In this document: one piece after another, positions 28,532 through 39,760 of the stretch | Layout: each line of letters begins with the position of its first letter | Numbering within the stretch: position 1 is the first letter of the stretch | Origin: Aquila chrysaetos chrysaetos | Lineage: Eukaryota > Chordata > Aves > Accipitriformes > Accipitridae | DNA length: 64,000 nt | Assembly (NCBI RefSeq): GCF_900496995.4 | Contig: NC_044030.1 | Span: 682,001-746,000, forward strand | Direction of reading: 5' to 3' | Made by a program: the position numbers and the translations under genes | Notes under the pieces: model-generated | The model's database searches: none | What the model was told of the DNA's origin: nothing | The model's input: the letters and a program-made list of their open reading frames with translations, nothing else

Positions 28532-30546
28532 CTCACAACTCCCAGACCCAATGACCTCAGGGCCGCCCCGAAGTTCTCATCTCCCTCAGGGAAAAACCGA
28601 AAACCAAATTAAATGTCAAAATGTAGAAATATTTATAGGAAGAGCAAGGCCACACCACTTTTCTCAATCTTAAATCTAAGTATATGGATAATAAGTCTGC
28701 TATCAATGCTGACGGAACCTGCCTGTGGGAACGAGAACCCTCATCAACCATATAAGTGGACGTTTAGTAGATGGGATGATCAGAAAATTCTTGATACTAC
28801 CATTACCGCAGGGGCACCCACATTTATTATTACCAATTGTAAGTTATTTGAAACCTTAATAGGAGATCATTATGTATGTCAACAAAACCGGATGAAGGAA
28901 ATGCAAAAGCCACCTATTGGTGCCCCAGTTCTAACCCAGGAAAAAGTTATTGTAACTATCCGGGGGAATATTATTGTGCTTATTGGGGATGCGAAACTAT
29001 AACAACAGGAGGTTGGAAAGTCCAAACTTCTGACCCATATCTTAAAGTTGACAGGGGACCCACGAAATGTAAAAGCCTACTTATGGATTTGAGGAGGTTT
29101 GGCTAATCTTGGTAATTGTAAGTACCTAATGATTCAAATATTGCAACCCCAACATGATGGATGGGAAATCGGTAAGACCTGGGGAGTAAGATTTTGGGAA
29201 CAGGGAAGCGACAGGGGAATACTTATTGTTATCAAAAAGGAAAAGATAAAACATCTGCAGGCTGTAGGTCCTAATTCAGTAGTTAAGGAACCCAAAATAC
29301 TACCCCCAACCCATGATATAACCATAGGAAGAAATATATTACCGAAGAAACCCTGAGAGAAAGAAATCAGTCAGATCCTCTATGGGGAGGAACCCGAGGA
29401 AAAGTAATCCATCAGATCCTCTATGGGAAATAATACAAGCGACCTACCAAACTTTAAATCATACCAAACCAAACTTAACAGAAGGTTGTTGGCTTTGTTA
29501 TGATGTCATCCACCTTTTTATGAGGCAATTGGAATTAATGACACATATAACTTGAGCTCAAACAGCACCTTCCCAATGCTCTTGGGGAAATAGGAAGGAG
29601 GGAATAACCATGCAACATGTTACTGGAATAGGGGCCTGTATAGGTACAGTACCTAGGGCAAAGCAAACACTGTGTAGTTCTATTAATACCAGCATCAACA
29701 AAACTGCGGAAAATGGATTATTTCCCAGGAAGGGGCTCGATGGATATGTTCAAAAACGGGACTTACTCCGTGTGTATCTCTAAATGTGTTTGATGCTTCT
29801 CGTGAATACTGTATACTAGTCACTATTATCCCGAGAATATTGTATCACCAAGAAAGTGTAATTTATGACTATTGGGATATTGACACACAAAAAGAGTGAA
29901 AAGAGAACCCATAACTGCGAACAATAGCCACACTGTTAGGTATTGGGGCATAGGAGCAGGGACAGGAATCACCTCGCTCATCCAACAGAAACAAGGATTT
30001 AACTCCTTAAGGGCTGCTATAGATGAAGATTTAGAAAGATTGAAAAATCAATAACAGAAAAATCTTTAACCTCACTATCAGAAGTAGTGCTACAAAACCG
30101 GAGGGGATGGATCTCTTATTCCTACAGCAAGGGGGGCTCTGTGCAACTCTAGGAGAGGAATGCTGTTTCTATGCTGATCACACGGGAATAGTAGAGATAC
30201 CATGACAAAATTACGAGAAGGTTAGAAAAACGGAAAAGGGATAGAGAAGCCCAACAGAACTGGTATGAGTCCTGGTTCACCCAGTCCCCCTGGTTAACTA
30301 CTCTGCTGTCAACCATAGCGGGACCAATAGCTGTATTAATGTTGATTTTAACTTTTGGACCTTGTATATTAAATAGAATTATTGAATTAGTAAAAAAATC
30401 GACTAGAAGCTCCACACCTAATGTTATTAAGAGGGCAGCATGAAGCCGAAATTGTTGAAAGAGAAACTCCCCTTCTTTCTCTAGCTCGAGAAACCGTAAT
30501 CCGGTTTGACCAACAAAATGATGAAAACAAAAAGGGGGGATTGTGA
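28371..30546 (+). pseudogene. ERV env, left copy, frameshifted
   Basis: Homologous to the open env at 47100-44899 but interrupted by several 1-bp losses, for example A5 to A4 near 28,890, loss of a G near 29,070 and in a GGG near 29,095, and another near 29,338. Surface-transmembrane landmarks survive in pieces: CWLC near 29,490, the C-x6-CC region near 30,135-30,165 and a hydrophobic anchor near 30,290-30,370. Its polypurine tract (30,529-30,541) abuts the LTR remnant. Confidence 0.88.
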
Positions 30547-30666
30547 TAAATTCATCTTATGTATTAATTCATCTTATGTATTTGTTAATCAAACCGGTTT
30601 TGTAAGCCTTGCACAGTATGTTCGCTTTTGCAAGGCAGTGTTAGCTCTTGCAAACAGCTTATAACA
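30542..30666 (+). repeat. LTR remnant at the inversion junction (125 bp)
   Basis: The first ~116 bp of the LTR (TGTGATAAATTC to GCAAACAG) are fused directly to the last 9 bp of the LTR (CTTATAACA), so about 390 bp of its interior are deleted. It is followed by CCTAC (30667-30671), the target-site duplication, and by antisense RT. The right arm has the same fusion at 44903-44779. Confidence 0.9.
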
Positions 30667-32920
30667 CCTACAGTTTTCCTTTAGGTGGCAGGCCCAAAAT
30701 GCGTCCTTTAAGTCTATTACACTATACCATTTTAATTCGGGGGAAAGTTGATTCAGTAAAGTATATGGATTGGCTACCACTGGGAATCTAGTAATAGTCC
30801 TCTTATTTACTCCTCTTAAATCCTGTACTAAACGGTAGGACCCATCCGATTTCTTTATGGGCAGAATGGGGGTCTTGTGTGGTGACATGCAAGGTTCTAA
30901 TAATCCTTGCTGCAACAACCTTTCGATTACTGGTTGTAGTCCATGTCTGCCTTCTTGTGACATGGGATATTGTTTGACTCTAATTGGAACTTCTGGGTTC
31001 TTAATAGTGACTCAAAGGGAGCAATGTCTAATCGTCCTACTGACTCCGGGGTAGACCATACTTCAGGATTGATTTTAGCTTCATCCTCCGTTGTCAAAAC
31101 ACACAATTTTACCGCTATTTCTTGGTTCTTTATTCTAAGTTAATCCTAATTCAATCATTAGATCTCTTCCTAATAAATTGTATTCTGCTTCAGGTACCAA
31201 CAAAAAGGATCCTATTCCAAATTGAGATGGAGTTTCTATTTCCACTCCTTTTATTATTGGTACCTGAAACGGTTCCCCTTTTGCTCCTATTACTTGCAAT
31301 TTCTCCGAGGACAGTAAGCATCCTCGGGGCACTGACTGGACAGTAGATCTTTCTGCCCCAGAGTCCACAAGGAACTCAACTTCTTGATGCTGGGGACCTA
31401 ATTTTAATTTTATCAAGGCTCTTTTCTTAGGGGTCCCCAGCAAATAGAGCCCCTGACCCCCCTAATCTTCTTTAAACATCCGTTCATCCTGTATACGCTT
31501 TCTACAGTTCCTCCTCAGGTGTCCTTTCTTTTGACAGTAGAAACACTCAACCTGTCTCAAATCCTTTGTGTCACCCTGGCTTCCTGGGGTCTTTCCTTTG
31601 GCCCCTGGGCACTACATCCCCCCGTACGGGGTGCTACTCCTCTCTGTCCTTCTCGGACAGCTGCCACCAAAATCCTTGCTTGCCTTTTCTGGATCTCTTC
31701 CTCCCTTCTCACATACACTTTCTGAGCTTCTCTTAACAATTCATCTAATCCTCGCTCCTGCCAATCTTCCAACTTTTCCAGTTTCTTTCTAATATCTACC
31801 CATGATTTCGCCACAAACTGAGTTTTTAACAGGGCTTGCCCTACCGGAGTGGCAGGGTCCAGCCCGGAATAGAGCTGCAGATTCTTTCTCAGTCTCTCTA
31901 ACCATTCAGTGGGGGTCTCATCTTTCTTTTGGTGTTCACTAAATGCTTTGTTAATATTCTGTCCTCGGGGAACAGATTCCTTAATGCCTTGAACAATTAT
32001 AGTACGCAGATCCGCCATATGAGTTCTATGTTCTGCGTTCTGGTTATCCCAGTTCGGCCGCTGTAATGGCCATTTAATATCTGCGCCTGGTCCGCGTTGG
32101 TGCTGCTGATCCCAAACTCTCATTCCTGCTCTTCGAATCATTTCCCTTTCTTCTACTGTGAATAGTATGCCTAAAATTGCCTGCAACTCTTCCCAGGTAT
32201 ATACATTAGGACCCAAAAACTGGTCTAACCTCGGATACTCCCAAAGGGTCTTCTAAAAGGTTCCCCATCTCCTTCTTAAATTCCCTTATATCTCTGGAGT
32301 TCAAAGGTACTGGCACAAATCCCATGCCAGGTTGTGGTCCTCCCATAGCTATTTCTCTTAATGGGTATAGTCTTTCCTCTAACTGCTCTTTCCTCCTAGT
32401 CTGACTCCTCGTTATTCTCCGAGTCTCTCAGGGAACTAGGAGAGCCTAAGTCTGGGTCTGGGGCTGTCGGGGGAGAGGAGGGAGGGGGGTTGGGTCAGGC
32501 ACGGGTGTAGGGGGAACATAAGGGGGAGGAGGTGCGGGAAGTTCTTCGGGGTTTTTAGTTTTTTTCCTATGGTTCTTTTCACTTAAACACGTGGACTCGG
32601 GTATCTAATCTTATCCATAAACTAGCATATTCACTCTCTTCTAAACTGAAGGGTTCCTTAGTATTTACATATATGTTTAGGGCCTGGCATATCCAATCCT
32701 CAAATGACCCAAAAACAGGCCAAAATACCCGATCTCCTCTGATTTGTTTACCACCCCACACCTGCATACAATAATATATTTTTCTCTACTTTTGCCTTGT
32801 CTGGGGGCCAGTCATCCCAATGGGCAATGATTAATCCTAGAGGGCTGTCGGCGGTATGTCGGGTAACCTCACCTTGGGGCCCCTCATGGAGTCAGAAGGC
32901 TTGCTTTTCTTCTGCCCCAT
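30667..32920 (-). pseudogene. ERV gag-pro-RT 5' part (left copy)
   Basis: Read leftward: gag start MGQKKSKPSD at 32920 (a myristoylation-type MGQ start), matrix region, proline-rich segment, capsid frame (32,216-31,557), a CCHC zinc knuckle (CFYCQKKGHLRRNC) near 31,510, then a TAG stop at 31464-31462 in the context GAT TAG GGG GGT CAG. The protease keeps VDSGA, and the RT fingers (LVQDLRGVNKRT, DLKDAFWACHL) end at GTAGG. The TAG context is the gammaretroviral gag-pol readthrough type. Several frameshifts make it nonfunctional. Confidence 0.88.
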
Positions 32921-33275
32921 CTTCCGAAGTGCCTTCTCACACACACACACGCCCCTCGTTCGTGGCTCACGCCCTCGCGGGCAATGAGAACCGCACAAGA
33001 GGGTCCGCACTCACTTCGCTCCTCTCGGGAGCGTCTCGTTCATGCGCACTTCGGGAAACCCACCCCGACCGAACGGGAACGCTTTTAATACTCACTTAAC
33101 CTGGAGTCTTCGTCCGGATCTTTGTGCACAAAAATTACGGGGTACTGCAGTGTTCTTTTGCCTGCTTGCCAAATTTAGGGTTCAGAGGTAAGGGTCTTGG
33201 AAAGGATATCGTCCACTCCGGGGCCATCCAAAGATGGGGCGCCTCCCAGAGTTTAGATTCCGAACCAAGTTACCT

Positions 33276-33297
33276 TATCGAGTCACGGCACCAAAAT
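33276..33297 (-). other. Retroviral primer-binding site, tRNA-His type
   Basis: Minus strand TGGTGCCGTGACTCG starts 4 nt after the LTR end and is complementary to the 3' end of tRNA-His as I recall it (ending CGAGTCACGGCACCA), 15 of 15 nt. The right copy has one mismatch. Confidence 0.75.
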
Positions 33298-33801
33298 TGT
33301 TATGGGTGGCGACGACAAATTATACGCCAGCCTGTGGACAGTCCAATCAAAATTTATTGAAGCAAGCAGCAAACAGGCAAAACAGCGCTGGGCGGCCGGG
33401 GAGTCTCTGCTCTACCAACGGCGCGCCCCCAACCCCTTTAGAGTCCCCTTTTTATAGCCCTTGGCTGCCGGGCTGAAGCCCAGAGTCCCGGCCCGCGTGG
33501 CCTTGCTAGCGTCTTCTGCGATTGCCGCCTGGTGCTAAGGGGGTCGTGGGATGAAGGTTGTAGTCTTCTTCTGCGTTTCTTGTCATTTAGAGCATGCGTA
33601 CCTTAAAATTTCCTTATTAGGCATTGAAAGCCGATCTAGCCCCGTTCACTTAGCAGGACCTTACAGTTACAAAGTTTCCAACTGCCCTGTTTGCAGAGCT
33701 AACACTGCCTTGCAAAAGCGAACATACTGTGCAAGGCTTACAAAACCGGTTTGATTAACAAATACGTAAGATGAATTAATACATAAGATGAATTTATCAC
33801 A
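33298..33801 (-). repeat. ERV 5' LTR (left copy)
   Basis: Same LTR as 24894-25405 but with several small deletions, for example near 33,520-33,640. The outer edge TTTATCACA abuts CCCC (33802-33805), the duplicated target. Confidence 0.9.
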
Positions 33802-34248
33802 CCCCTTGGATGGAGGCCTTGCGACGGTCTGACACATCAGAGTCAATGTCTCAGACGTCCGTTCAAGAGCTTCGGTGGAGCAGGCGGTCTCTGCAAAAAC
33901 GCTGGACGTTTGGCAACAGGACAATGTGGCCGGAGGAGAGGGCCCTGCGGAGGGCCCTGCGGACCGCGCTTCTCCGGAGCCGCAATTCCTTATCTGAAGT
34001 GACCAGGAGAAGGAGCACAGCATGTGCGCCTGGAGGAGGGGGCCCCGCGGAGGATGGGACTGTGCTTCTAGCTTAAGCAGCCATGCCAGCAGGGAAAGAG
34101 AGGCCGCTCCCCCGTGAGCCCCCCCAGAGCTCTCCGACTAATTCCAGAGAACCCCGGGAACAGGAACTGTGCGTGTCGAGACCACCGACTAACACCCTGT
34201 AAAAGAAGGGAGACGAGTTCTCGGTGCGCTCCCTCGGGAACTGGATCC
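33802..34248 (-). other. GC-rich flank upstream of the left MROH copy, cut off from exon 1 by the ERV
   Basis: Reverse complement of 41,158-41,606. It lies immediately upstream (in MROH sense) of the ERV target site. Without the ERV it would adjoin MROH exon 1. No family motif is recognised. It ends at the assembly gap. Confidence 0.6.
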
Positions 34249-34273
34249 NNNNNNNNNNNNNNNNNNNNNNNNN
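34249..34273. other. Assembly gap, 25 N
   Basis: Exactly 25 undetermined bases, likely a placeholder rather than a measured length. It marks the inner end of the left arm. The equivalent point of the right arm (41,158) is next to a purine-rich microsatellite. Confidence 0.98.
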
Positions 34274-36442
34274 AAGCCAATACACATGTGTATATACAGG
34301 CAGTTTCATTTGTAAGCATTACTTAGTTCTACATTGGCAAAAGTAGAAAAACAAAAATACTGTTCACTGCTTCAGTTATCCTCAGTGTCTGCCAGCACAC
34401 TGATTGAATTAATCTCACACAACTTCAGCTGAGTAGAAGCTGTATAAATCTCAGCAGCCGTTCTTACACAAGAGAAGTGAACTTCTCCAGATTGTGAATC
34501 AGGTACCGCAGATATCTGATTAAGCGTAAAATGAGTCGTGTGGTGGAGGTATCCATTTTCCCCTCTTGGGTTACAGAGGGCCCTAGCTAACTAACTTAGA
34601 CCTGTTTAGCCACACTGAACGTGTTTAGCCACACTGAACTGTAACACTGGCACCCACTCCTTATTAATTATTTTACCTATTTCTCTACAAAGAATTGATT
34701 TCTTATACCAACTTTCAAAGTGTTTCATATCTGAAAAGTACCGGGCAGGGGTGGTGGTGATGCTATTCCTTCAGCTATAAGGCTTAGTTTCCTTGCAAAC
34801 TAGCAACTAGTAGTACAGAAGAAATTATGAAGAATCTCTTACACCCAAAGTAAGATCAAATGTACAAAATGTAGTTCACCCTATATATGCGTACATATTT
34901 ATAATTGCACTTTCATGCCGAGATTTTTGTTGAACTCCAACGTTTGGTTTCTTTTTTTCACAGAGATACTCCTGCTTATCTGACAAGTAAGATAATACAC
35001 ATGAATCGTGTACTTATATGTATTTCATCATTAATCTTAAAATAAAAGATCAACATGGAAAGCATTTTGTGAGTAAAATAAAGATTATAGACACTACGTT
35101 GTGCTGATCATTCTTGCACCTCTGCTGAGAGGCAGGAAGCCACATGCATTATTTTATTCCTTCCTTTTCAATCTTGTGCCAAGACCACCAGCAGCAGCAC
35201 CGCACACTCCCATAAAAGACCTGCGGTAACATTCAGATCACCATTCCCATTAACAGCAACTGCCTGGATATTCTGTTCTCCTTTTGCTTTCTCCTTTCAA
35301 CAGTCATCAATCAACAGCACACCATTAAAAGTATCCACCTACAACTGGCGTATTGGACAGCGCGAGGTGCTTTGGTTCCCTCCTCACCTTAATTGAAAAC
35401 CTGGCTTGGAAGGCTGGTTCGTCGAAACATGGGTGTGTGGATTGTCCAGCTCATAGCTCACAACGAGTTTCACCAGTCTAGTGCACACACGGCCTCATGG
35501 GGGTTTACAAAATGACCCATCTGGTGTTGCCTTGAGGCCCCTGTCTTTCTGCAGAGACAAAACCCTCGGGGAGCTGTGTAGACAGCTTAGCCCGTGGGTT
35601 GTCTGATAAACCCTAAAGTAAACAGAGCAGTGGCTGCAACCATTCAAAGAACCAAAACCTGAACTGAGCCTTGAAATACCCTTAGCAAATAGTATGCCCT
35701 GAGTCTCAATCCAAACCACTATTCGTTGCTGATGAAACAATGTAAAAAACAAACCCCAAAAACCAAACCGCAGAGTTTCATCACAGCTTCATTTCAAATG
35801 ACAACCCTGTTTTCAAACAATCACAGACCAATGAAAATAAGGGGAAACTCCACTCAGTATACATAATCCATTATTAAGCTATATCATAATCCACTCAGAC
35901 ATTTCATATACCCAACCATTCCACAAGTCAGGGGATAAAATCTCTAAGATTCAGGTTGAATGGGGGGGCATCACTTCTCTACTAACAGTTTGCTTGCGAG
36001 AAACCCTTCCCTCCCCTTGATCGGGACGAAAACCGGTCATGTGTACTCCCTCCCTGGGATTGAGAGCCCTTACCTGGAGGTAGTGAAATTGTTTATGCTT
36101 TAAGTTTGTAAATGCGTTTGTTGATTGTCTGTGAATCGCTTGTGGTTGTTACTATGTAACTGACTCCTTACCTTAAAAAATTGCAATAGTGAATTCCTCC
36201 ACGTATCTGTAAAACCTATACAGTGTGTGTGTAAGTCTGTAAGTGAAGTTCAAGTCATTTGCTTGAACCTTGCAGTTAAGTCTGTGAGTGAAGTTCAAGT
36301 CGTTTGCTTGAACCTTACAGTTAAGTCCTTTTCCATCACAACAGGAAGGCCATTCGTGCAGCTGTCGACTCAGCTGTGTTGCTGCAAGCACTCTAAGCAG
36401 GGGAAAAACAAAGGGTTTCAGTCATAGACCTTTGTAGGTGCA
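34274..36442. other. AT-rich spacer sequence, no gene recognised
   Basis: No exon-like frame or RNA gene found. Two short tandem duplications are visible: about 19 bp around gtttagccacactgaac at 34,603-34,639, and a ~45-bp unit (agtctgtaagtgaagttcaa...) repeated at about 36,233-36,325. A polypurine-like gggggg at about 35,962 suggests LTR debris to its right, unproven. Confidence 0.45.
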
Positions 36443-36865
36443 GTGTTCACCCCCCTGAGGTGTGAAAACAGAGCTGTTTCCCACCTACGAAATAACCACA
36501 GATACTCCCAAAAACTTTTGGGTGTCAAGGATTACACGAGCGCTCCATCCCAGAACTCTGCCAGGTGCTGGATGCCGAGACCGCAGCAGTGCCCGCCAAG
36601 GAAGGCCACCTGCTCCAAGGGCTGCTGCTTCATTCCCAACGCTTCCCGCGCCGCGCAGGCGCTCCCAGCCTGGACGGCAGCCGGGCTGATGCGCGGGCCC
36701 TGGGTGTGCCGCACAGCTGGAACCACTGCGGTGGTGGTCCCGGCGAAGGCCGGGGTGGTGAGCTTTGGATGGACGAGGAGGGGGTAACGCAGCGGGATGA
36801 CGTGCTCGGGGAAGACTCACTGCGTCCCAGGGCAAAGGCCTGCTGCAGCCCCCGGCACCGCCAAG
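36443..36865. other. GC-rich block before the spacer minisatellite, unassigned
   Basis: Composition switches from AT-rich to GC-rich and several overlapping frames are open on both strands. None shows a recognisable family. It could be an exon remnant or satellite flank; I cannot decide. Confidence 0.35.
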
Positions 36866-36868
36866 CTT

Positions 36869-38665
36869 CTCTGGAGGGTCGGCCTGGCCCCATGAGTGCA
36901 CCTCCAAGGGCTGTGAGAAACCCTGGGCTACTCTGGAGGGTCTGCTTAGCCCCACGCGTGCCCCTGAGAGGTCTTGGAGACGCCCTGAGATTTTTCGAGG
37001 ATCTGCTATGCTCAAGGTTTATCCCTGTGAGGGCTGTGAGAGGCCCTGGACTTCTCTGGAGGGTCTGCTTGGCCCCACACGTGCCCTCGAGAGGCATTGG
37101 AGCAATGCAGAGCTTCTCTGGAGGGTCTGCTTGGCCCCACACATGCCTCAGTGAGGGATTTGAGAAAGCCTGGGCTTCTCTGGAGGCTCTGCTTGTCATC
37201 ATGGGTGACCCTGCTAGGGCTGTGAGAGGCCCTGGGCTTCTCTGGAGGGTCTGCTTTGCCCCACGCGTGCCCTTGAGAGGGCTTGGAGCAATGCAGAGCT
37301 AATCTGGAGAGTCTGCTTGGCCACACATGTAACACTGAGAAGGTTTGGAGAAACCCTAGGCTTCTCTGGAGGGTCTGCTTTGCCCCACGTGTGCACCTCT
37401 GAGGGCTGTGAGAGGCCCTGGCCTTCTGTGGATGGTCTGCTTTTCCTTATGTGTGCCCCTGACAGGGTTTGGAGAAACCCTGGCCTTCTCTGGAGGGTCT
37501 GCTTCTCCCTATGTGCGCTCTTGAGAGGACTTGGAGAAATGCAGGGTATCTCTGGAGGGTCTGCTTGGCCCCATATGTGCCCCTCTGAGGCCTTGGAGAG
37601 GGCCTGGGCTTTTCTTGGAGCGTCTGCTGGCGCTACGAGAGCCCCTGCGAGAGCTGTGAGAGGCTCTGGGCTTCTCTGGAGGGTCTGTTTGGCCCTATGT
37701 GTGCCCCTGATAGGGTTTGGAGAAACCGTGGGCTTCTCTGGAGGGTCTGCTTGGCCCCACACATGCCCCTGAGAGGGGCTGGACAGGCCCTGGGATTTTT
37801 GGCGGATCTGCTTCGCACAAGATTTATCCCTGCGAGGGCTGTGAGAGGCCCCGGGCTTCTCTGGAGGGTCTGCTTGTCCCCATATGTGCCCCTCTGAGGT
37901 CTTGGAGAGGGCCTGGGCTTTTCTTGATGGGTCTGCTTGGTCCCACGTGTGACTCTGCGAGGGATTTGAGAAACCCTGGCCTTCTCTGGAGGGTCTACTT
38001 GCACCCACGCGTGCCCCTGCGAGGCCTGTGAGAAACCCTGGGCTTCTCTGGAGGGTCTGCTTGGCCCCATATGTGCACCTCTGAGGTCTTGGAGAGGGCC
38101 TGGGCTTTTCTTGGAGGGTCTGCTTTGCCCAACGAGTGCCCCTGCAAGGGCTGTGAGAGGCTCTGGGCTTCTCTGGAGGGTCTGCTTCTCCCTGCGTGTG
38201 CCCCTGACATGGTTTGGAGAGACCCTGGGCTTTTCCGGAGGGTCTTCTTGGCCCCATGCTTGCCCCTTTGAGGGCTGTGAGAGGCCCTGGGCTTCTCTGG
38301 AGGGTCTGCTTGGCCCCATATGTGCCCCTCTGAGGTCTTGGAGAGGGCCTGGGCTTTTCTTGGAACGTCTGCTTGGCCCCACGCATGCCCCTGCGAGGGC
38401 TGTGAGAGGCCCTGGGCTTCTCTGGAGGGTCTGCTTGGCCCAACGAGTGCCCCTCTGAGGGCTGTGAGAGGCTCTGGGCTTCACTGGAGGGTCTGCTTCT
38501 CTCTGCGTGTCCCCCTGACATGGTTTGGAGAGATCCTGGGCTTTTCTGGAGGTTCTTCTTGGCCCCATGCTTTCCCCTACGCGGGCTGTGAGATGCCCTG
38601 GGCTTCTCTGGAGGGTCTGCTTGGCTCCACACGTGCCCCTCTGAGGGCTGTGAGAAACCCTGAGT
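36869..38665. repeat. 62-bp minisatellite array, about 29 units (spacer)
   Basis: Same unit as at 13,100-13,760 in reverse-complement orientation (CTTCTCTGGAGGGTCTGCTT, then GGCCCCA, CGTGCCCCTG, AGGGCTGTGAGA). Some units are variant, such as the GGCGGATCTGCTTCGCACAA unit at about 37,800. Open frames of up to 472 codons across it are by-products of a 62-bp period and not genes. Confidence 0.93.
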
Positions 38666-38689
38666 TTCCTAAAACCCGTTCCTTTGACT

Positions 38690-39385
38690 GGGAGGATAGA
38701 TGAAAACACCGCCTGTGCTCCAGCTTACTTTCACATTGCTCCAAGGCACATACAGTCTTGTTTTGTTCTAAGTTGCCTTGTCGCAGTGTTGCTGCACCCT
38801 ACACGGAACAGTAGGAGCGGATGGTAATCCGTGGGGTTCACCAGGCTCGGCAGCCCCTAGGTGACATTGCAAATGTGAGCCCCTGCTAGGCAGCAAAGCC
38901 CTCGAGAGAAATTGTCTGGATGGCAAGCGGGTGCTTGCCGAGTGCCCCTCGGTAAGGAATCTCCAGTTACTCGTACTTGACGTGCTTTTCTGGTGGCAGG
39001 GGTTCTCGTGCGGCTGGATGGGTGGATCAGCTCTGTGCGGTCGGCTTCTCCTGGATCCTGTCTCTTACTCATGCGCTCTTCATCCTCCACCCCAAGAGCA
39101 CCAAATCTATTACGCAGGGGCACTTCAGGGGAAGGTTCTTCCCTCTGCTCGCAGCAGAGACAAGGAAGGGTCCAGTCTCCTTTGCCTCATGAGTTACTTC
39201 GGTGTTTTAGGGTGGTTTTGAGGATTCCCGAGAAGGTAATACACACACACACACAGACTATAAGGGAAAAAGCAAGCTTTTTATTAACTACACACATGCG
39301 TTATGCTAAGGGTATTTTACAAAGCAAAAAAACTATTAACATACCGACCCAAGGACTGTGAAGAAGAAGATGAACCATCCGTACA
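38690..39385. other. No gene recognised; short (AC)n at 39,241
   Basis: Unique-looking sequence with frames on both strands but no family motif. A dinucleotide run acacacacacacaca lies at 39,240-39,255. Confidence 0.45.
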
Positions 39386-39760
39386 TTCCACACATTCTTG
39401 TGCCGCCTTGCACCGCGAGCCCAGTCCAGCCGTCGGTAGGTGCCAGCTTTACGTGGGCGTCCCCACGGAGGCAACGGTGACCTTGCCGTACACCAGCCCA
39501 CTGCTCTTCAGAAAACTCTGGTATTTTATACATTTGTGGAGGAACGGGTGTCGACACTCGCGGCCAATGAGTGTCGAAACACGCCTCGATTGCAACATAG
39601 GAAGCCTATGGCACATGCGCCCGCTGGCCAGGCATGCTGCAAGTGCCATAGTTATCCCTTCTATTGGTTCATGGGCTCTGTGCACGTGGCAAATTACCAT
39701 AATCCATCAGTCACGTCCACTATGCTCTAACCAATAGCAGGGCATTTGCAAGGTAAGCAA
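39386..39760 (-). mobile_element. LTR segment, family B copy
   Basis: Near-identical blocks to 11,490-11,800 in the same orientation, including gtaggtgccagctttacgtg, ccccacggaggcaac and tctattggttcatgggct. The TATA-like element is changed here (tattttatac). Ends unresolved. Confidence 0.55.

Larger units (their letters stand above)
24894..33801 (-). mobile_element. Gammaretrovirus-like ERV, left-arm copy, internally inverted
   Basis: About 8.9 kb bounded by two minus-oriented LTRs (24894-25405, 33298-33801) and flanked by CCCC at 24890-24893 and 33802-33805. The order from left to right is LTR(-), RT 3' part-integrase-two small frames-env (plus strand, 25406-30546), LTR remnant (30542-30666), RT 5' part-protease-gag (minus strand, 30667-32920), primer-binding site, LTR(-). 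The inversion and its junctions match the right-arm copy exactly. Coding parts carry many single-base deletions and some stops, so nothing large is translatable here. Confidence 0.92.
13100..34248 (+). repeat. Left arm of a ~21-kb inverted repeat (palindrome)
   Basis: Read on the opposite strand, this block matches 41,158 to about 61,850 through MROH exons and introns, the ERV, all ERV junctions and the flank at 33,802-34,248. Examples of matched points: MROH start 24713 and 50776; LTR edge 24894 and 50592; LTR edge 33801 and 41607. Arms differ by scattered substitutions and small indels and by minisatellite copy number at the outer end. The inner end coincides with the N gap. Confidence 0.95.

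Noticed and set aside
24894-33801. Reading the left ERV as two separate proviruses in opposite orientations
   Set aside because: The gene halves are complementary at one RT position with a shared GTAGG copy, and no gag or LTR set is duplicated. One rearranged provirus is simpler.
34068-34326. Frames crossing the N gap
   Set aside because: They contain undetermined residues and cannot be supported.
37214-38632. 472-codon minus-strand frame
   Set aside because: Lies wholly in the spacer minisatellite; neighbouring phases are open as well.
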